Assembly: GCA_951828585.1 (NCBI GenBank)
Contig: OX639991.1
Location: 434,001-498,000, forward strand
Length of the DNA: 64,000 bases
Reading direction: 5' to 3'
From: Longimicrobiales bacterium
GTDB lineage: Bacteria; Gemmatimonadota; Gemmatimonadetes; Longimicrobiales; Gaopeijiaceae
Of this stretch, positions 61,960 to 64,000 are shown piece after piece. Each line of letters starts with the position of its first letter. The first letter of the stretch is position 1. The notes below the pieces were generated by a model. That model was not told the DNA's origin. It was given only the letters and a program-made list of their open reading frames with translations, and did no database searches. A program made the position numbers and the translations under genes.

Positions 61960-63720
61960 CCTTATTCATGAATTCGCGAGTCGAGGGCAAGGTAGGGGGC
62001 TGAGAGGCCTCTCACAACCCCGATGGCGGGTCGGGGGCGGTTCCGGGGGCAAAAAACGGGCGTTTCGAGTCCGAAAAGGTTAGTTTGTTCGACCGAACCG
62101 AGCCGGTTTCCGGCGCTTGGAGACACCTCGGCGTCCTTGCGGCCGCCGGGGCCGGGAAAGGGTTCGGCGCCTGGCGGCGCCCGCGCTATCCGGAGGGCCC
62201 GTGCAGGGTCGCGAGCCCGCGGGCGAGCATGCGCCAGTGCGCCGACGCGCCTCCGATGGTCATCGTAATCCGGCGGCCCGATACGGTGAAGCGCGCCGGG
62301 GTGCGGAGCACGCGGTCCGCGAGACGCCGCAGGCTCCAGCCGGTTCCGGTCATGCGCTCCAGCACGGCGCGCTGGACGTGCATGATCTGGTAGCCGAAGC
62401 CGGCGAGCAGCAGGCGCACCTGGTTGCACGCGAAGGGGTCCACACCCTTCTCGCGCTTCGCGATCTTCTTGCCCCGGTAGTGGCTCTTGCGGCGCGACGT
62501 GGACGACAGGGCCGGGGAGACGACGCTCATCAGCTCGCCCAGGTGGCCCTCCGCCTTGCCGCGCTTGCGGTACAGCGCCAGGAGGTCCTCGCCGGACATC
62601 TCCTCCGACGGCATCGAGGTCAGCAGCCAGAAGCAGCGCGGGATGAGTTCGCCCGGCCGCTCGACGACGACCTGCACGACCCGGCGGGAACGGGACCACG
62701 ACCCGGCCCGGTAGGACGACTCGCAAACCCAGGTGCGGGGCTCGCCGCCGGGCGCCCCGTTGTTCAGCGCATCCCAGACCACGGCGTCCATGGCCGGCAG
62801 CGCCAGGCGCTTCAGCACGGCGTTGTTGCGCACCCGGGCCACGTAGTGCGTGCCCCGCTCCTCCAGCGCCGCCATCAGCGGCTCGCCGGGATATCCCGCG
62901 TCGAAGCGCACCGCTGCCTTCCCGCACAGATGCCGCTCCGCCCGCTCCAGCACCTCGAGGACGAACTCCAGCCCGCCGTCCGCCGTGTGCACCTGCCCCT
63001 CGCGCAGCCGCAGATCCAGGATGTCGCCCGTCTCCCCCGCCGCCGCCACGATCGGATGATACACGCGCCGGTGATAGTAGCCGTTCCACGCGCTGCCCGG
63101 CTGTTCCCCATGGACCTCGACCGGCAGGCTGTCGATGTCGATCACCAGCGTCTTCGGACGCCGCCGGCCGCCCATCGCCTTCAGCCGCCACCCCGCCAGC
63201 CGCTGCAACCCCTCGCGCAGCACCTCGACGCCCTCCTTCGCCGACCACGCCGCCACCCGCCGCGACAGCGTCGGCTGCGAGGGCAGGCACCCGCCCTCGC
63301 CCAGCGGAGCCGTGCCCGCCCGGTCGCCGGTGGCCAGCCGCAGCGCCGGATCGTCGCGCAGCTCCGTCGCGTCGCCATGGTCCCGGCGGCCCTGCCCCGC
63401 CAGCAGCAGAAGCGTCCGCGCCAGCCGCCTCTGAGAATGCCGGATCCGGCGCCCGTCCCGCTTGTCCGGCAGCCCCTCCGCCAGAAACCGCACCACCCTG
63501 CTGCGCCGCAGCAGCTCGCGCCCCGTCAGAGCCCCCGAATCCCCCGTGATCCGGTCCCGGCCGGACCCAATCCTGATCGACCTGTTGAAGCTGAACGGCG
63601 CATCCATTATCTTCACCCCCGACGTGATGGCTGGCAGGTGCTCGCGATCCTTCTAACACTCTGAATCTAAAGCACTTGCCGCCTCACGTCGCCTCGCCTC
63701 CCGGCCATTCGTGAATAAGG
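61960..63720 (-). mobile_element. IS1380-family element within mod
   Basis: 1761 bp. Reading inward the two ends begin CCTTATTCATGAATT and CCTTATTCACGAATGG, a near-identical terminal inverted repeat. One large transposase ORF lies on the minus strand. A target duplication is not evident (CCTG versus GGGG), so one flank may have been altered or deleted. Confidence 0.75.
62186..63616 (-). CDS. IS1380-family transposase
   Basis: 476 residues with the family's DDE features: TLVIDIDSLPVEVHGEQ (Asp), AAVRFDAGYPGEPLMAALE (Asp), YRKRGKAEGHLGELM (Glu in the Y-R-x-R-G-x-x-E motif) and NQVRLLLAGFGYQIMH near the end. An intact ORF; the ATG 9 bases downstream (MDAPFSF) is an alternative start. Confidence 0.9.
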   Translation of the reverse strand: MKIMDAPFSFNRSIRIGSGRDRITGDSGALTGRELLRRSRVVRFLAEGLPDKRDGRRIRHSQRRLARTLLLLAGQGRRDHGDATELRDDPALRLATGDRAGTAPLGEGGCLPSQPTLSRRVAAWSAKEGVEVLREGLQRLAGWRLKAMGGRRRPKTLVIDIDSLPVEVHGEQPGSAWNGYYHRRVYHPIVAAAGETGDILDLRLREGQVHTADGGLEFVLEVLERAERHLCGKAAVRFDAGYPGEPLMAALEERGTHYVARVRNNAVLKRLALPAMDAVVWDALNNGAPGGEPRTWVCESSYRAGSWSRSRRVVQVVVERPGELIPRCFWLLTSMPSEEMSGEDLLALYRKRGKAEGHLGELMSVVSPALSSTSRRKSHYRGKKIAKREKGVDPFACNQVRLLLAGFGYQIMHVQRAVLERMTGTGWSLRRLADRVLRTPARFTVSGRRITMTIGGASAHWRMLARGLATLHGPSG

Positions 63721-64000
63721 GGGGATACGGCGAGACGTTGTGAGAGCCCTTCATCCGCAACGTTGGAACCAACGGGATGGAAGTCCTCCGCACAAACATC
63801 GCCGAACCCCACGATCTCCTCGCCCTCCACATGAATAGGGTAAAAGCAATTCCGTGCGGTACTGCGTTCCGATTCCCGTCCCCATTTGCGAAGATTGTCG
63901 TACTTCCACTCACTCTGCGACACGGGTTTTCCAGGGATTCCGGCACGCGAGCGTGGAATGCAGAAAAACGCGAAATCATGATTGTAAGAGAAATAGTTGC
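63721..64000 (-). pseudogene. mod: Type III DNA methyltransferase (Mod-like), 5' portion (runs off the right edge)
   Basis: In one open frame: YFSYNHDFAFFCIPRSRAGIPGKPVSQSEWKYDNLRKWGRESERSTARNCFYPI, EEIVGFGDVCAEDFHPVGSNVADEG, reaching the IS end at 63720. These segments precede the YPVD-x-KG-x-ERKWRYAR motif in Mod proteins, which lies at 61,950 beyond the element. Only the DNA to the right of the window can show the DPPY motif and the start. Confidence 0.8.

Noticed and set aside
62001-62018. GAGAGGCCTCTC palindrome as the IS1380 left end, with GTTGTGAGAG at 63738 as the partner
   Set aside because: The CCTTATTCAYGAAT pair at 61960 and 63720 is a better inverted repeat and matches the points where Mod homology starts and stops.

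Overview
This is a GC-rich bacterial window with no rRNA, tRNA or CRISPR array. The gene set points to a Gemmatimonadota-type bacterium, possibly a marine or host-associated one. The evidence is many secreted or lipoprotein peptidases and amidohydrolases (M28, M20, S9), PQQ quinoprotein and MBL-fold enzymes, and several beta-propeller lipoproteins with a GRKGEGPGE-type motif. This assignment is inference; no phylogenetic marker was tested.

Layout. 1-2.8 kb: an FG-GAP protein (runs off the left edge) and an M28 peptidase, both on the minus strand. 2.9-7.5 kb: a minus-strand cassette of membrane propeller protein, ABC ATPase, ABC permease and two tandem small secreted Cys proteins, with one conserved upstream module present three times. 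7.6-25 kb: mostly envelope and metabolic genes, including two peroxiredoxins whose peroxidatic Cys codon is an in-frame UGA (selenocysteine candidates), AsnB, an M20 hydrolase, MBL proteins, a dienelactone hydrolase, a CcdA/TlpA pair, creatininase, quinoprotein and cyclase. Inside it (15.0-18.8 kb) lies a duplicated locus with two matching sigma-54-type promoters; the second copy has collapsed into a chimeric, out-of-frame gene. 25.5-26.9 kb: an IS3-family element with a 3-bp target duplication. 27-37 kb: a propeller lipoprotein, RES/Xre and VapBC toxin-antitoxin pairs, AhcY, an IS630 remnant fused into the end of an Hsp20 gene, an S9 peptidase and a TM2 protein.

37-64 kb is a decaying accessory and defence island: remnants of a helicase, a gamma-glutamyltranspeptidase and a KGGVGR-like ATPase/TPR protein; a HicAB pair with a nonsense codon in hicA; a type I restriction-modification locus (hsdM - YhcG-like fragment - hsdS - DUF4062 - two AlbA_2/wHTH proteins - hsdR) in which hsdM is split by a 173-bp palindromic insertion and hsdR by an IS3 element; AbiV, DUF4268 and HEPN-like genes; and a type III res-mod pair in which mod is split by an IS1380-family element. 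Both restriction systems therefore look inactivated, each by a different mobile sequence.

The most notable items are the two Sec-type peroxiredoxins with matching candidate SECIS hairpins, the peptide/ABC/propeller cassette with its C-x10-C-x11-C-x10-C core, the duplicated sigma-54 promoter, and the palindromic repeat elements of the restriction locus.
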